64,000 nucleotides of DNA from assembly GCF_900110945.1 (NCBI RefSeq), contig NZ_FOFL01000001.1, positions 806,001-870,000 of the forward strand. The letters run 5' to 3'. The stretch is from Devosia sp. YR412. Its GTDB lineage: Bacteria; Pseudomonadota; Alphaproteobacteria; Rhizobiales; Devosiaceae. Within the stretch, counting starts at the first letter, position 1. Every line of letters starts with the position of its first letter. Below the pieces are notes generated by a model. That model was given only the letters and a program-made list of their open reading frames with translations, made no database searches and was not told the DNA's origin. This document shows positions 52,102-60,099 of this stretch, in pieces. The position numbers and the translations under genes are program-made.

Positions 52102-52307
52102 GCCGTGGGCGTCTCGTCGCCTTCGTCCTCGTCGTCATCTTCAAAGCACTGCCAGAAGAAGGCATTGAGCGCCGTGTCGGCCTCGTCCTGTGACACGCCG
52201 GCCTTGATCAGCGCGGCTTTCTTCACGCGGTAGGCCTGCTGCGCCGGGTGCGTCAGGTTCTTGGCCGTCGTATCGTGGCGGCGAAAATCAATCACCTCTG
52301 CCTCCAT
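52098..52307 (-). CDS. Small hypothetical protein with acidic tail
   Basis: A 69-residue protein from MEAEVIDFRRHDTTAKNLTH to the acidic end CFEDDDEDEGDETPTA. The middle (AYRVKKAALIKAGVSQDEAD) is predicted helical and followed by an aromatic FFWQCF. There is no known family. The end overlaps the DUF2955 stop by 4 bases on the opposite strand. An upstream in-frame ATG at 52367 would add 20 basic residues. Confidence 0.6.
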   Translation of the reverse strand: MEAEVIDFRRHDTTAKNLTHPAQQAYRVKKAALIKAGVSQDEADTALNAFFWQCFEDDDEDEGDETPTA

Positions 52308-52390
52308 AAATCGCGCCCTGCGCCGATCCATCAAAATGCTGAAGGCCCGCCAAAGCGAGCCTTCCATAGGCGCAAAGCGCCCTTGCGTGA

Positions 52391-52427
52391 AGCGGCAACC
52401 AGCCCGTGTGAACAGGCTGGCGCCGCT
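52391..52427 (-). terminator. Hairpin downstream of the cold shock gene
   Basis: Two stacked stems, AGCGGC/GCCGCT outside and CCAGCC/GGCTGG inside, with a ten-base loop, 11 bases after the csp stop. It has no T-run, so it is probably a 3'-end stabiliser or weak terminator. Confidence 0.45.
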
Positions 52428-52437
52428 AGAGGCGCGA

Positions 52438-52650
52438 CTAGAGCAGCGTCAGGTTGACAGCCGATTCCTTGCCGTCACGGCCGCTCTCGACGTCATAGGT
52501 GACCTTGTCATTCTCATAGAGGCCCTGCAGGCCCGACTGCTGAACGGCCGAGATATGCACGAAAGCATCCTTGCCGCCGCCTTCTGGCGAAATGAAGCCG
52601 AAGCCCTTGGTCGTGTTGAAAAACTTGACGGTGCCGGTGATGTTACCCAT
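52438..52650 (-). CDS. csp: Cold shock protein (CspA family)
   Basis: A 70-residue single cold-shock domain that binds single-stranded RNA and DNA. RNP1 is KGFGFIS and RNP2 is DAFVHIS, after the family start GNITGTVKFFN. ATG 52650 has AAGGA upstream; the frame is open to 52707, but those residues do not match the family. The gap behind it (52651-52931) is long and gene-free, as expected for a csp gene with a long 5' leader, but I could not fold it. Confidence 0.95.
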   Translation of the reverse strand: MGNITGTVKFFNTTKGFGFISPEGGGKDAFVHISAVQQSGLQGLYENDKVTYDVESGRDGKESAVNLTLL

Positions 52651-52931
52651 CGAAATAGTCCTTGAAAGCTCGGAGCCTTTGGCGCGAGCGGTTGTCCGCA
52701 GCGACATGCTGACGAACGACGTTCACATTGTGGAGCAGTGAGCCGAGGACGGAAATGACCGGCAAAGGCAGCCGTTGCAGGCTGAAAACGTAAGGCAGTG
52801 TATGCGGGTATTATCGCCAATAAGCAAGGCCGGCGGCCAATTGAGCATCCGAGGCCATGCTGATCCCCAGCCGCGGAACTTGCGTTTAGTCGCGATTGGG
52901 CACAGGAACAGGGTTCAAGAATTGAGGCACA

Positions 52932-53087
52932 ATGGCAAGAAAACCCAATTACGACTTCGAGCGCAAAGAACGCGAGCGCCTCAAGAAGCAAAAGAACGAA
53001 GAGCGCGCCCAGGCCAAGCTCAAGCCCGCTTCGGATGAAGATAGCCCAAGCGGCGCCGCGGACCAGCCGCCGGGCGAGGCAGACTAG
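52932..53087 (+). CDS. Small basic/acidic protein of Rhizobiales type
   Basis: A 51-residue frame: MARKPNYDFERKERERLKKQ, then a lysine/alanine-rich helix, then an acidic proline-containing tail (DEDSPSGAADQPPGEAD). GAGG lies seven bases before ATG. Short proteins starting MARKPNYxFER are familiar as conserved unknowns in Rhizobiales (recalled, not searched). It ends 52 bases before rsgA and may be in the same transcript. Confidence 0.7.
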   Translation: MARKPNYDFERKERERLKKQKNEERAQAKLKPASDEDSPSGAADQPPGEAD

Positions 53088-53139
53088 TGCTGCTCCGCGC
53101 GCGCAGGGTGACCGACTTCTCTCTTCAGGACCACGGTGA

Positions 53140-54120
53140 ATGACGTCTCCGGATGACCAGGCCTTCGCCCGCCTCCAGCCCCTCGGCTGGCAGGGCTTTT
53201 TCGAAGAGCAGTTGAGCCAGGACGATCGCGCGCTTGCGCCACTGCGCATCGACGCGGTGCACCGGGCGCGCCTGACCGCCCTGTCGGATCAGGGCCAGGT
53301 ACAGGTCACAATGCCGCCGCGCGTCGATACCGCCGATTATGCGGTGGGCGACTGGATCCTCGTGCATCCCGTCACCGGCCTGCTGACGCGTCGGCTCGAT
53401 CGAAAGGCCCTGCTGCAGCGCCCGGCCGATGGCAAGCGCCCGACCCAACTGGTCGCCGCCAATGTCGATACGCTGTTCATCGTCGGCTCGTGCAATGCCG
53501 ATTTCAACCTGGCCCGCCTCGAACGCTACCTGGCTTTCGCCAATGACGCCGGCACCGAGCCGGTGATCGTTCTGACCAAGGCCGACATGGCCGAGGACGC
53601 CGAAGACTTCCGGCGCCAGGCCGCCGGCCTGCAGCGCGGTCTGGCCGTGGTGACGGTCAATGCCCGCGAGCCGGATGCCGTTGCCACGCTAAAACCCTGG
53701 TGCGGCGCCGGGGCCACCGTGGCTTTGGTCGGCTCCTCCGGCGTCGGCAAGTCCACGCTGGTCAATACGCTCGTCGGCACGGGCTGGCAGAAGCAACAGA
53801 CCGGCAGCGTGCGCGAAGGCGATTCGAAAGGCCGTCACACCACCACCTCGCGCTCGCTGCACGCCATGACCGGCGGAGGCTGGGTCATTGATACACCGGG
53901 GGTGCGAAGCCTCCATCTCAAGGATGTCGGCGAAGGCCTCGATATCCTGTTCGCCGAAATCACCGAACTGGCGCCCCAGTGCAAATTCCGCAATTGCACC
54001 CATGACCACGAACCCGGCTGCGCGGTTCGTGCGGCCGTGGCCGCGGGTACACTGGACCCGGCCCGCCTCGACCGCTGGCGCAAGCTGCAAGCTGAAAGCA
54101 GCGGTAACGGGGGACGCTAA
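53140..54120 (+). CDS. rsgA: Ribosome small-subunit GTPase RsgA
   Basis: A 326-residue circularly permuted GTPase that checks late 30S ribosome maturation. The OB-fold domain comes first (about 40-100, RPADGKRPTQLVAANVDTLF at its end). The G motifs are permuted: G4 VLTKADM precedes G1 GSSGVGKST (about 198-206), then G2 SKGRHTTTSR and G3 DTPG. The C-terminal zinc site is CKFRNCTHDHEPGC. All elements are present. Confidence 0.96.
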   Translation: MTSPDDQAFARLQPLGWQGFFEEQLSQDDRALAPLRIDAVHRARLTALSDQGQVQVTMPPRVDTADYAVGDWILVHPVTGLLTRRLDRKALLQRPADGKRPTQLVAANVDTLFIVGSCNADFNLARLERYLAFANDAGTEPVIVLTKADMAEDAEDFRRQAAGLQRGLAVVTVNAREPDAVATLKPWCGAGATVALVGSSGVGKSTLVNTLVGTGWQKQQTGSVREGDSKGRHTTTSRSLHAMTGGGWVIDTPGVRSLHLKDVGEGLDILFAEITELAPQCKFRNCTHDHEPGCAVRAAVAAGTLDPARLDRWRKLQAESSGNGGR

Positions 54121-54135
54121 CGCGTATCGCGCCTA

Positions 54136-54172
54136 GCCATCACCCCACCCGACCCCTCCCCACAGACAGGAG
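54136..54172. repeat. Partial family A repeat arm
   Basis: CATCACCCCACCCGACCCCT followed by CCCCACAGACAGG resembles one arm of the family A element but has no opposite arm. It adjoins the family B copy, so the gap after rsgA holds two repeat types. Confidence 0.5.
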
Positions 54173-54202
54173 TGACCAGACTGGTTGCTTCGGCTCCTGC
54201 GT

Positions 54203-54331
54203 ACCCTCTCCCCTGAGGGGAGAGGTGAGGGTGAGGGGTTCACAGACCGGCGGCGGCACTGTGCTTTAACCAACCTCTGAACCCCTCACCCGGCGCTGAC
54301 GCGCCGACCTCTCCCCTCAGGGGAGAGGTGG
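54203..54331. repeat. Dispersed palindromic repeat, family B, copy 2
   Basis: Outer arms CCTCTCCCCTGAGGGGAGAG and CTCTCCCCTCAGGGGAGAGG, inner arms GGTGAGGGGTTCA and TGAACCCCTCACC with a short spacer. It matches 28312-28428 over both arms but differs in the central loop. It runs up to the stop of the Hsp70-like gene and separates it from the convergent rsgA. Confidence 0.82.
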
Positions 54332-55588
54332 TCACCCAAACTTCCTTTTCGCATCCATCGCCAGCCCCAGCCCCACGCTCCCCAGCACATCCGTCCGCAC
54401 CAGTTCCGCCTCGGGAAACATCCCCTGCAGCCGGCTGGCAATCGCCGGCACCTGGGTCGAACCGCCCGTCAAAATCAGGCTGTCGATATCGCCGACCGTC
54501 ACCCCGGCCCGCTTCAGCGTCTCCTCGATCGTCGCCTCGATCCGCCCCACCGACAGCCGCAGCGCCGCAGTGAAATCGGCAATCGTCATCGTCGTGGCAA
54601 TCGTCTGGTCGCGCACCGCGAAACTGAAATCCGTCGCATCCGCATCCGACAGCGCGATCTTGGCCGCCTCCACCGCGCCGACCAGCTTGTGGCCCAGACG
54701 GTCTTCCACCAGTTCCATCATCATCTCCACCCGCTCGGGCGCCTTGGCCTCGTTGCGGGTGCCGCGCAGGTCGCGCAGCGTCTGGGCATTATAGAGCCTA
54801 TTGATGCGGTGCCAGGTCGAGAGATCATGATAGGGCGCCACCGGCAGATGCCGTTTGCCATCCTTGGTCATCGTGCCCAGCCCCAGCTCCGGCATCACCT
54901 TGGCCATCGACAGCAGACGGTCGAAATCGGTGCCGCCGATATGCACGCCCGCCGTGGCCAGGATATCGCCACCGCGATCCATGGATTTCGCTCGCTCCGG
55001 CGACACCCGCACCACGGAAAAGTCCGACGTACCGCCGCCCAGATCGACGATCAGTGCCAGCTTTTCAGCCGACACCTGCCGCTCATAGTCGAGCGCCGCG
55101 GCGATCGGCTCGAACTGGAAATCCACATGCTTGAAGCCCTGCGCCCGTACCGCGCCGGCCAGCTGTTCCTGCGCCGCCGCATCGGCTGTCGCATCGTCAT
55201 CGACGAAATGCACCGGCCTGCCGCAAACCACGCTGTCCACCGTGCCCCACAGCTCGGTCTCGGCGCGCTTTTTCAGCTCGGCGATGAAAATCCCGAGGAT
55301 TTCCACAAAGCCATAGCTCCTGGCCTTCACCCGCGTGGTGTCGCCAATCAGCGCCGTGCCCAACACGCTTTTCAGCGACCGCATCAACCGCCCGTCGGCG
55401 CCGCTGACATATTCGGCCACCGCCTGGCGGCCGAAATGAATGCGGTCATCCTCGAAGCTGAAGAAGATCACGCTGGGAATGGTCTCGCGTCCCGCCTCGA
55501 GCTTGAGCAAATGCGGCACGCCGCCGGAATCGAGATGGGCAATGGTGGAATTGGACGTGCCGAAGTCGAGGCCGCAAACAAGGGTCAT
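54332..55588 (-). CDS. yegD: Hsp70-like protein, YegD type
   Basis: A 418-residue actin-fold ATPase without the DnaK peptide-binding domain. Phosphate loop 1 is GLDFGTSNST (residues 6-15), phosphate loop 2 IVDLGGGTSDFSV, and the adenosine loop LILTGGSTQVPAI. RETIPSVIFF and FEPIAAALDYE fit the YegD group. The target is unknown. It stands alone. Confidence 0.9.
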   Translation of the reverse strand: MTLVCGLDFGTSNSTIAHLDSGGVPHLLKLEAGRETIPSVIFFSFEDDRIHFGRQAVAEYVSGADGRLMRSLKSVLGTALIGDTTRVKARSYGFVEILGIFIAELKKRAETELWGTVDSVVCGRPVHFVDDDATADAAAQEQLAGAVRAQGFKHVDFQFEPIAAALDYERQVSAEKLALIVDLGGGTSDFSVVRVSPERAKSMDRGGDILATAGVHIGGTDFDRLLSMAKVMPELGLGTMTKDGKRHLPVAPYHDLSTWHRINRLYNAQTLRDLRGTRNEAKAPERVEMMMELVEDRLGHKLVGAVEAAKIALSDADATDFSFAVRDQTIATTMTIADFTAALRLSVGRIEATIEETLKRAGVTVGDIDSLILTGGSTQVPAIASRLQGMFPEAELVRTDVLGSVGLGLAMDAKRKFG

Positions 55589-55685
55589 GGCATGCCATCC
55601 AGAGCTGGGAATGCGCGTGACGCGCGAGGGACGGCTCTATTAGGTTGCGCGCTCGGTCATGGCAACCCAGGATTGCACCCCTGCC

Positions 55686-57227
55686 TCAAACCGCCACGGG
55701 CTTTGCCGCGCCCGGTAGCGGCTTTTGCATGAGGGCGACCAGCGGCACCAGCACGAGGCTGGTCCAGCCCAGCAGGCGAAACACCGTGGTATAGGCCAAA
55801 AGCTCGGCCTGCCGCGCCACCTCGCCGGCCATCAGAGCCGCGCCCTGCGTGGATTGTGGTGTCAGGCCCAGCCCGCTCAGATAAGCATAGGCGGCCGGAT
55901 CGTACGGCGTGATCGAACCGCCCAAAATGGCATTGCTGGTACTGATCTGGTTGACCAGGATCGCCCCGACGATGGCAATGCCGATGGACGAGCCCAATTG
56001 CCGCGTCACGCTGAACAGGCCCGAAGCCTCGTCCTGCCGGGCGCTGCTGATCCGGTCAAAGGCCAGCGTCGACATCGGCACGAAAACCAGCCCCATGCCG
56101 AGGCCGGAAAACACCCCCGGCCAGGCCAATTGCCAGAAGTCGGCCTCCAGCGTCATGCTCGCCATCATGAAATTGCTGATCGCCAGCAGCACCAGCCCCA
56201 GCCCGCCGAGCAGGCGCGGGTCCATGCGGTTGACCAGCACCGCCCCCACGAGCACCGTGGCCACGGCGGCAGCCAAACCGCGCGGAATGAAGATCATGCC
56301 CGCCTCGATCACCGGATAGCCCAGCAGCCCCTGCAGGAACAGCGGCAGGATGGCGATGCCGCCGAACATCGACACGGCAAAGCCGGCAATCACCAGATTG
56401 GCCAGCCCGAAATTGCGCTCGGCAAACAGCCGCACATCGACCAGCGGCGCGTCCTGCCGCAGGCTGCGCCACAGGAAGGCCACCCCGCCCAGCACAGCGA
56501 CCATGATCGCCACCTGGATCACATGCGATGACAACCAGTTGAGACTCGTCCCCTGGTCCAGCGTGAACTGCAGTGCCCCGATGCCCAGCGCCATCAGCAC
56601 CAGCGTGCGATAGTCGATACGGACGTCCTCACGCCTGTCCTTGGGCAATTCGCCGGCCAGCATCATCAGGGCAAAAGCCGCGACCGGCAGGTTGACGAAA
56701 AACACCATGCGCCAGGAGAAATACTCCGTCAGCACCGCGCCCAAGGTTGGCCCCAGCACTGGTGCCACCACCACGCCAAGCCCAAACATCGCCATGGACT
56801 GCCCACGCTTTTCGCGCGGAAAAGCATCGAACAGGATCGATTGCGACAGCGGGATCAGAAAGGCCCCGAACACCCCCTGCCCCATGCGGCAGGCAACGAT
56901 CATCTCGAGCCCGGTCGAGAGCCCGCACAGCATCGAAAAGCACACAAAGCCGGTGATGGCGGTGAGGATCAGGTTGCGCCGCCCCACCCTCCGCGCCAGC
57001 ACGCCGGTCAGCGGCATGATGACCACGGCGGCGACAATATAGCTGGTGAGGATCCAGGTGGTCTGGTCGGTGCTGGCGCCAAAGGCCGCCGAAATATGCG
57101 GCAGCGCCACGTTGACGATCGTGCTGTCGAGCACTTCCAGCACCGCCGACAGCACCACGGCGACGACGATGGCCAGCCGCACGCCCTTCGGTTGCGCCAC
57201 GGCCGGTGCCGCTACGTCCATGGTCAC
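55686..57227 (-). CDS. emrB: EmrB/DHA2-family multidrug efflux MFS transporter
   Basis: A 513-residue, 14-helix drug/proton antiporter. It has LEVLDSTIVNVALPHIS in helix 1, TWILTSYIVAAVVIMPLTGV before the RRVGRRN motif A loop, and GVVVAPVLGPTLGAVL (motif C of exporters). It works with the EmrA-type protein upstream and an outer-membrane channel made elsewhere. The start is GTG 57227, overlapping the emrA TGA as GTGA; the third codon is ATG and could also serve. Confidence 0.93.
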   Translation of the reverse strand: MTMDVAAPAVAQPKGVRLAIVVAVVLSAVLEVLDSTIVNVALPHISAAFGASTDQTTWILTSYIVAAVVIMPLTGVLARRVGRRNLILTAITGFVCFSMLCGLSTGLEMIVACRMGQGVFGAFLIPLSQSILFDAFPREKRGQSMAMFGLGVVVAPVLGPTLGAVLTEYFSWRMVFFVNLPVAAFALMMLAGELPKDRREDVRIDYRTLVLMALGIGALQFTLDQGTSLNWLSSHVIQVAIMVAVLGGVAFLWRSLRQDAPLVDVRLFAERNFGLANLVIAGFAVSMFGGIAILPLFLQGLLGYPVIEAGMIFIPRGLAAAVATVLVGAVLVNRMDPRLLGGLGLVLLAISNFMMASMTLEADFWQLAWPGVFSGLGMGLVFVPMSTLAFDRISSARQDEASGLFSVTRQLGSSIGIAIVGAILVNQISTSNAILGGSITPYDPAAYAYLSGLGLTPQSTQGAALMAGEVARQAELLAYTTVFRLLGWTSLVLVPLVALMQKPLPGAAKPVAV

Positions 57228-58207
57228 GGCGCGACCGGCGCGGCGGTTGTATCCACCGTGGCATTGGCGCTGGCCCCGACGCGCAGCCCTTGCACCGGCT
57301 CATCCAGCGTCACCCGCACCGCAAAGCGCTGGGTCACCTTGACCCAATTGCTCGAGGCATTCTGTGCCGGCAGCAGCGAAAAGCTTGAACCCGAGCCGAT
57401 GCCCAGCGACGCCACCTTGCCGGTCAGCGTCACCCCAGGCAACATGTCGACTTCGATGCTGACCGGCAGCCCCGCCACAATGCGCGGCAGGTCGGTCTCG
57501 GCGAAATTGGCATCGACCCACCAGTCACCCGCGTCGACCAGCGCAAACTGCGGCTGATAGGCCGCCACGACGGAACCCGGCCGCAGCGTCAGGTTGGCGA
57601 TCCAGCCCGCCACCGGCGCCTTGACCGTGGCATGATCGAGCGCCAGCTGCGCCGTGTTCAACTGCGCCTGGGCCGCCACCACATCATCCTGATTGGCAAT
57701 CACATCGGCATTGGCCTGCGCCAGGCCGGACTGCGCGGAATCGAGCGCTGCCGCCGCCTGCACGGCTGCAGCAGTATCGTCATCGCCCTGCACCTGGCTG
57801 GCATTGCCCTGCCCGAGCAGCGTCTGCGTCCGCGCCGCCTGCTCATCGGCCACCTGCTTGGCCGCTGTCGCACTGGTCACTTGAGCCGTGGCCGCCACCA
57901 CCTGCTGCGCCAGCGCCTCGCCAGTCTTTTGCAAAGACTGCACCTGCTGCTCCGCCTGCTGCACGGCATTGGCAAACACCGTATCATCCAGCGTGAACAG
58001 CACGTCCCCCGCCGCCACCAGCTGGTTCTCCACCACATTGACCGCCGTCACCCGCCCGGTGATCTCGGGCGCAATGGTGATGATATTGGCCTGCACATAA
58101 GCATCGTCCGTCGACGGATACCGCGCCTGATGCTGCCAATAGAAGTAAATGCCAATCGCCAGGGCAACGAGCACCACCAGCGCCAGAATTCCCTTGGCAT
58201 ATTTCAT
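57224..58207 (-). CDS. emrA: EmrA/HlyD-family membrane fusion protein
   Basis: A 327-residue adaptor: a helix at about 5-24 (GILALVVLVALAIGIYFYW), a lipoyl half-motif (IITIAPEITGRVTAVNVVEN), a long helical hairpin rich in Ala and Gln, the second half (VKAPVAGWIANLTLRPGSVV), and a beta domain. It is coupled to emrB by a GTGA overlap. ATG 58207 is preferred over 58222. No regulator is adjacent. The upstream region holds repeats. Confidence 0.93.
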   Translation of the reverse strand: MKYAKGILALVVLVALAIGIYFYWQHQARYPSTDDAYVQANIITIAPEITGRVTAVNVVENQLVAAGDVLFTLDDTVFANAVQQAEQQVQSLQKTGEALAQQVVAATAQVTSATAAKQVADEQAARTQTLLGQGNASQVQGDDDTAAAVQAAAALDSAQSGLAQANADVIANQDDVVAAQAQLNTAQLALDHATVKAPVAGWIANLTLRPGSVVAAYQPQFALVDAGDWWVDANFAETDLPRIVAGLPVSIEVDMLPGVTLTGKVASLGIGSGSSFSLLPAQNASSNWVKVTQRFAVRVTLDEPVQGLRVGASANATVDTTAAPVAP

Positions 58208-58311
58208 CAGGACAGCCCCCACAGGTGTGACGGGATTGTCCTAGATCAGGCAGGGACGGCCAACATCCACAGAACTGGTGATGATTGAGCCGTTTATCCG
58301 AACCGCGTCAC

Positions 58312-58345
58312 GCCCACGGTGTCATCCCGGCCTCGAGCCGAGATC
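58312..58345. repeat. Family D repeat, half copy
   Basis: CCCACGGTGTCATCCCGGCC then TCGAGCCG matches the left arm of the element at 13872-14014; the opposite arm is missing. Confidence 0.6.
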
Positions 58346-58400
58346 TACCTCGAGATCGCGCCACGGCCGCAAGGTCGGAGTCCGAACCACAATTGTGGCC

Positions 58401-58532
58401 CCCATCACCCCACCCGCCCCCCTTCGGGGGCCACCCTTCAGGGGAGGGATGGGATAGCTCAGTGGCCTCGATCTTTCTTATCCCTCCCCCTTGTGGGGAG
58501 GGTGGCCCCCGAAGGGGGTCGGGTGGGGGTGA
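58401..58532. repeat. Dispersed palindromic repeat, family A, copy 4
   Basis: CACCCCACCCGCCCCCCTTC with GGGGGCCACCCTTCAGGGGA on the left, and TTATCCCTCCCCCTTGTGGG, GTGGCCCCCGAAGGGGGTCG on the right. The orientation is as copy 3. The terminal arms pair over about 30 bases. Confidence 0.82.
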
Positions 58533-58580
58533 GTTTAGGCAACATCTGGCCGGCAGCCCTTACGTACAGGGCCCCTACCC

Positions 58581-58610
58581 CAAAAACAAAATCCCCGCTC
58601 ACGCGGGGAT
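58581..58610 (-). terminator. Intrinsic terminator of the GGDEF-like gene
   Basis: On the minus strand ATCCCCGC-GTGA-GCGGGGAT (58610-58591) is followed by TTTGTTTTTG. A perfect 8-base stem, a four-base loop and a T-rich tail, 20 bases after the stop at 58631. Confidence 0.8.
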
Positions 58611-58630
58611 GAATGGAGAGATGATCCTAA

Positions 58631-59293
58631 CTAAGCCGCCAGCAACCGCTGACTACGCTTCTTCTTGCGATCCAGTGCCGGTCGCAGGTCAACGCTGTGC
58701 TGATAGCCCAACCCTTTGCGCTGCGCCTTCTTCAGCGCCTCGGCCCCGGCTTCGAAGAACTTCTTGTCATAGGCGCCGCGCGGATTGGTCACCGCCAGCC
58801 CGAGGCTGACCGTAACGATGCCGGCATGGCTTTCCTTGTGGGCAATGGTCTGGCGCCGCACTGCATCGGCAATCTTGGTCGCCACGGCCTTGGCCATCAG
58901 CACCGGCAGGTCGGGCAGCACCACGACAAAGCCCGAACGCCCCATGCGCAGGCAGCGATCGCCCTCGCGCGGCAGGGCATTGGCAATCGCCTGCATCACG
59001 GCCAGGACGCCGTCATGGGTCTCGTCCGGGTCATAGGCAGAGAAATAGTCCAGCGCCCGATCGATCTCGATCACCATCAGGCTCAGCGAGACATTCTTCT
59101 CGGCGGCCTTGGTCCAGCCAAAGGCCAGCTCGTCCTCGATCAATGTCCCGAGTTTTGGCTTCATGCCGATCGACCGCGCGATCGCCGCCTGGCCGTAGGC
59201 CGGCTGGCGCACCGGACGCAGCGTATTCAACGCCGTCCGCACGCGGTTCCAGAAATGGTCAGACTCGTCTTTGGAAGTCGCCGTAACTGTCAT
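58631..59293 (-). CDS. Degenerate GGDEF-domain protein
   Basis: A 220-residue soluble protein. The second half has the diguanylate cyclase fold: SLMVIEIDRALDYFSAYDP at the first metal-site strand, then RCLRMGRSGFVVVLPDL where GGDEF should stand, and IVTVSLGLAVTNPRG. The signature reads GRSGF, so catalysis is not expected; it may bind nucleotide or act as a structural signalling domain. I use ATG 59293 (MTVTATSKDESDHFW). The C-terminus is strongly basic (DRKKKRSQR). It has its own terminator. Confidence 0.72.
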   Translation of the reverse strand: MTVTATSKDESDHFWNRVRTALNTLRPVRQPAYGQAAIARSIGMKPKLGTLIEDELAFGWTKAAEKNVSLSLMVIEIDRALDYFSAYDPDETHDGVLAVMQAIANALPREGDRCLRMGRSGFVVVLPDLPVLMAKAVATKIADAVRRQTIAHKESHAGIVTVSLGLAVTNPRGAYDKKFFEAGAEALKKAQRKGLGYQHSVDLRPALDRKKKRSQRLLAA

Positions 59294-59375
59294 GATCGTC
59301 GCCCATCCTAGGCTCGCACACGGTCGCGATCTGGCCACAAGATGGTTAACGGATGGTAAATGCAGGCAAAGGGCC

Positions 59376-59506
59376 GCCGGCATTCAGCTCAGGATGAGCC
59401 GAAAACGTCGGTTTGTAAGAACCGGAGCGCAGCGTACGTTTGGGTACGTGAGCACCGGAAGCGCAGCAAATCGGCGTTTACAGGCCAGCATCAGCTGAAT
59501 GCCGGC
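59376..59506. repeat. Compound element: inverted ends with internal direct repeats
   Basis: Ends GCCGGCATTCAGCT (59376-59389) and AGCTGAATGCCGGC (59493-59506) are perfect inverted repeats, with more pairing outside (GGCC). Inside are two direct repeats, GTAAGAACCGGAGCGCAGC and GTGAGCACCGGAAGCGCAGC, about 40 bases apart start to start. They are separated by GTACGTTTGGGTACGT, which contains a small palindrome. It lies between two genes on the minus strand. Confidence 0.75.
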
Positions 59507-59510
59507 TGGC

Positions 59511-59966
59511 CTAGAGAGCCTCGGGTGGCTCCCACTCCGGCCAGTCCACGGCATGTTCTTCCCACTCATCGGGCGCAATGTCCTGCTCGGCGAAGGTGCG
59601 GCCGCGCGCCGATACCCCCACATCGATCACCGTCTGCGGGTCACCCGAGATCAGCGGATGCCACCAGGCCAGGCCCTTGCCTTCGGCAATGCGGCGATAG
59701 GCGCAAGTGGTGGGGATCCATTTGATTTCGCTGACATTCTGCGGCGTGAGCTTGATGCAGTCCGGCACCTTGGCCTGGCGGCCGGGATAGTCGGTGCAGG
59801 CGCAGGTATCGCCGTCGAGCAACTGGCAGCGCACGTCCGAGGTAATCAGCAGCCCCGAATCCTCGTCCTCAAGCTTGATCAGGCAGCAGCGACCGCAGCC
59901 GTCGCAGAGGGCTTCCCACTCGGCGTCGGTCATTTCGTCCAGCGATTTTTCATCCCAGAAGGCCAT
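59511..59966 (-). CDS. YcgN/UPF0260-type CxxCxxCC protein
   Basis: A 151-residue protein of the UPF0260 family. The cysteine cluster CDGCGRCC (about 22-29) is followed by CQLLD, TCACTDYPGRQAKVPDCIKL and TTCAYR. Together they form the pattern typical of proteins thought to bind zinc or an iron-sulfur centre. The function is unknown. The start MAFWDEKSLDEMTDAEWEAL at 59966 matches the family; a longer frame to 60029 does not. Confidence 0.92.
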   Translation of the reverse strand: MAFWDEKSLDEMTDAEWEALCDGCGRCCLIKLEDEDSGLLITSDVRCQLLDGDTCACTDYPGRQAKVPDCIKLTPQNVSEIKWIPTTCAYRRIAEGKGLAWWHPLISGDPQTVIDVGVSARGRTFAEQDIAPDEWEEHAVDWPEWEPPEAL

Positions 59967-60099
59967 CTTAACCTGAGGTCTGCTAGCTCTGTTGCCGGTT
60001 TGCTCCTGTCGGCGGGCAAGCGCAATCATATTCCAGCGATTGTGTTGCTTTCGCCGCCGCCTGCGAACAAATGTCCATGACGCTCACGCCCGGGGATAA

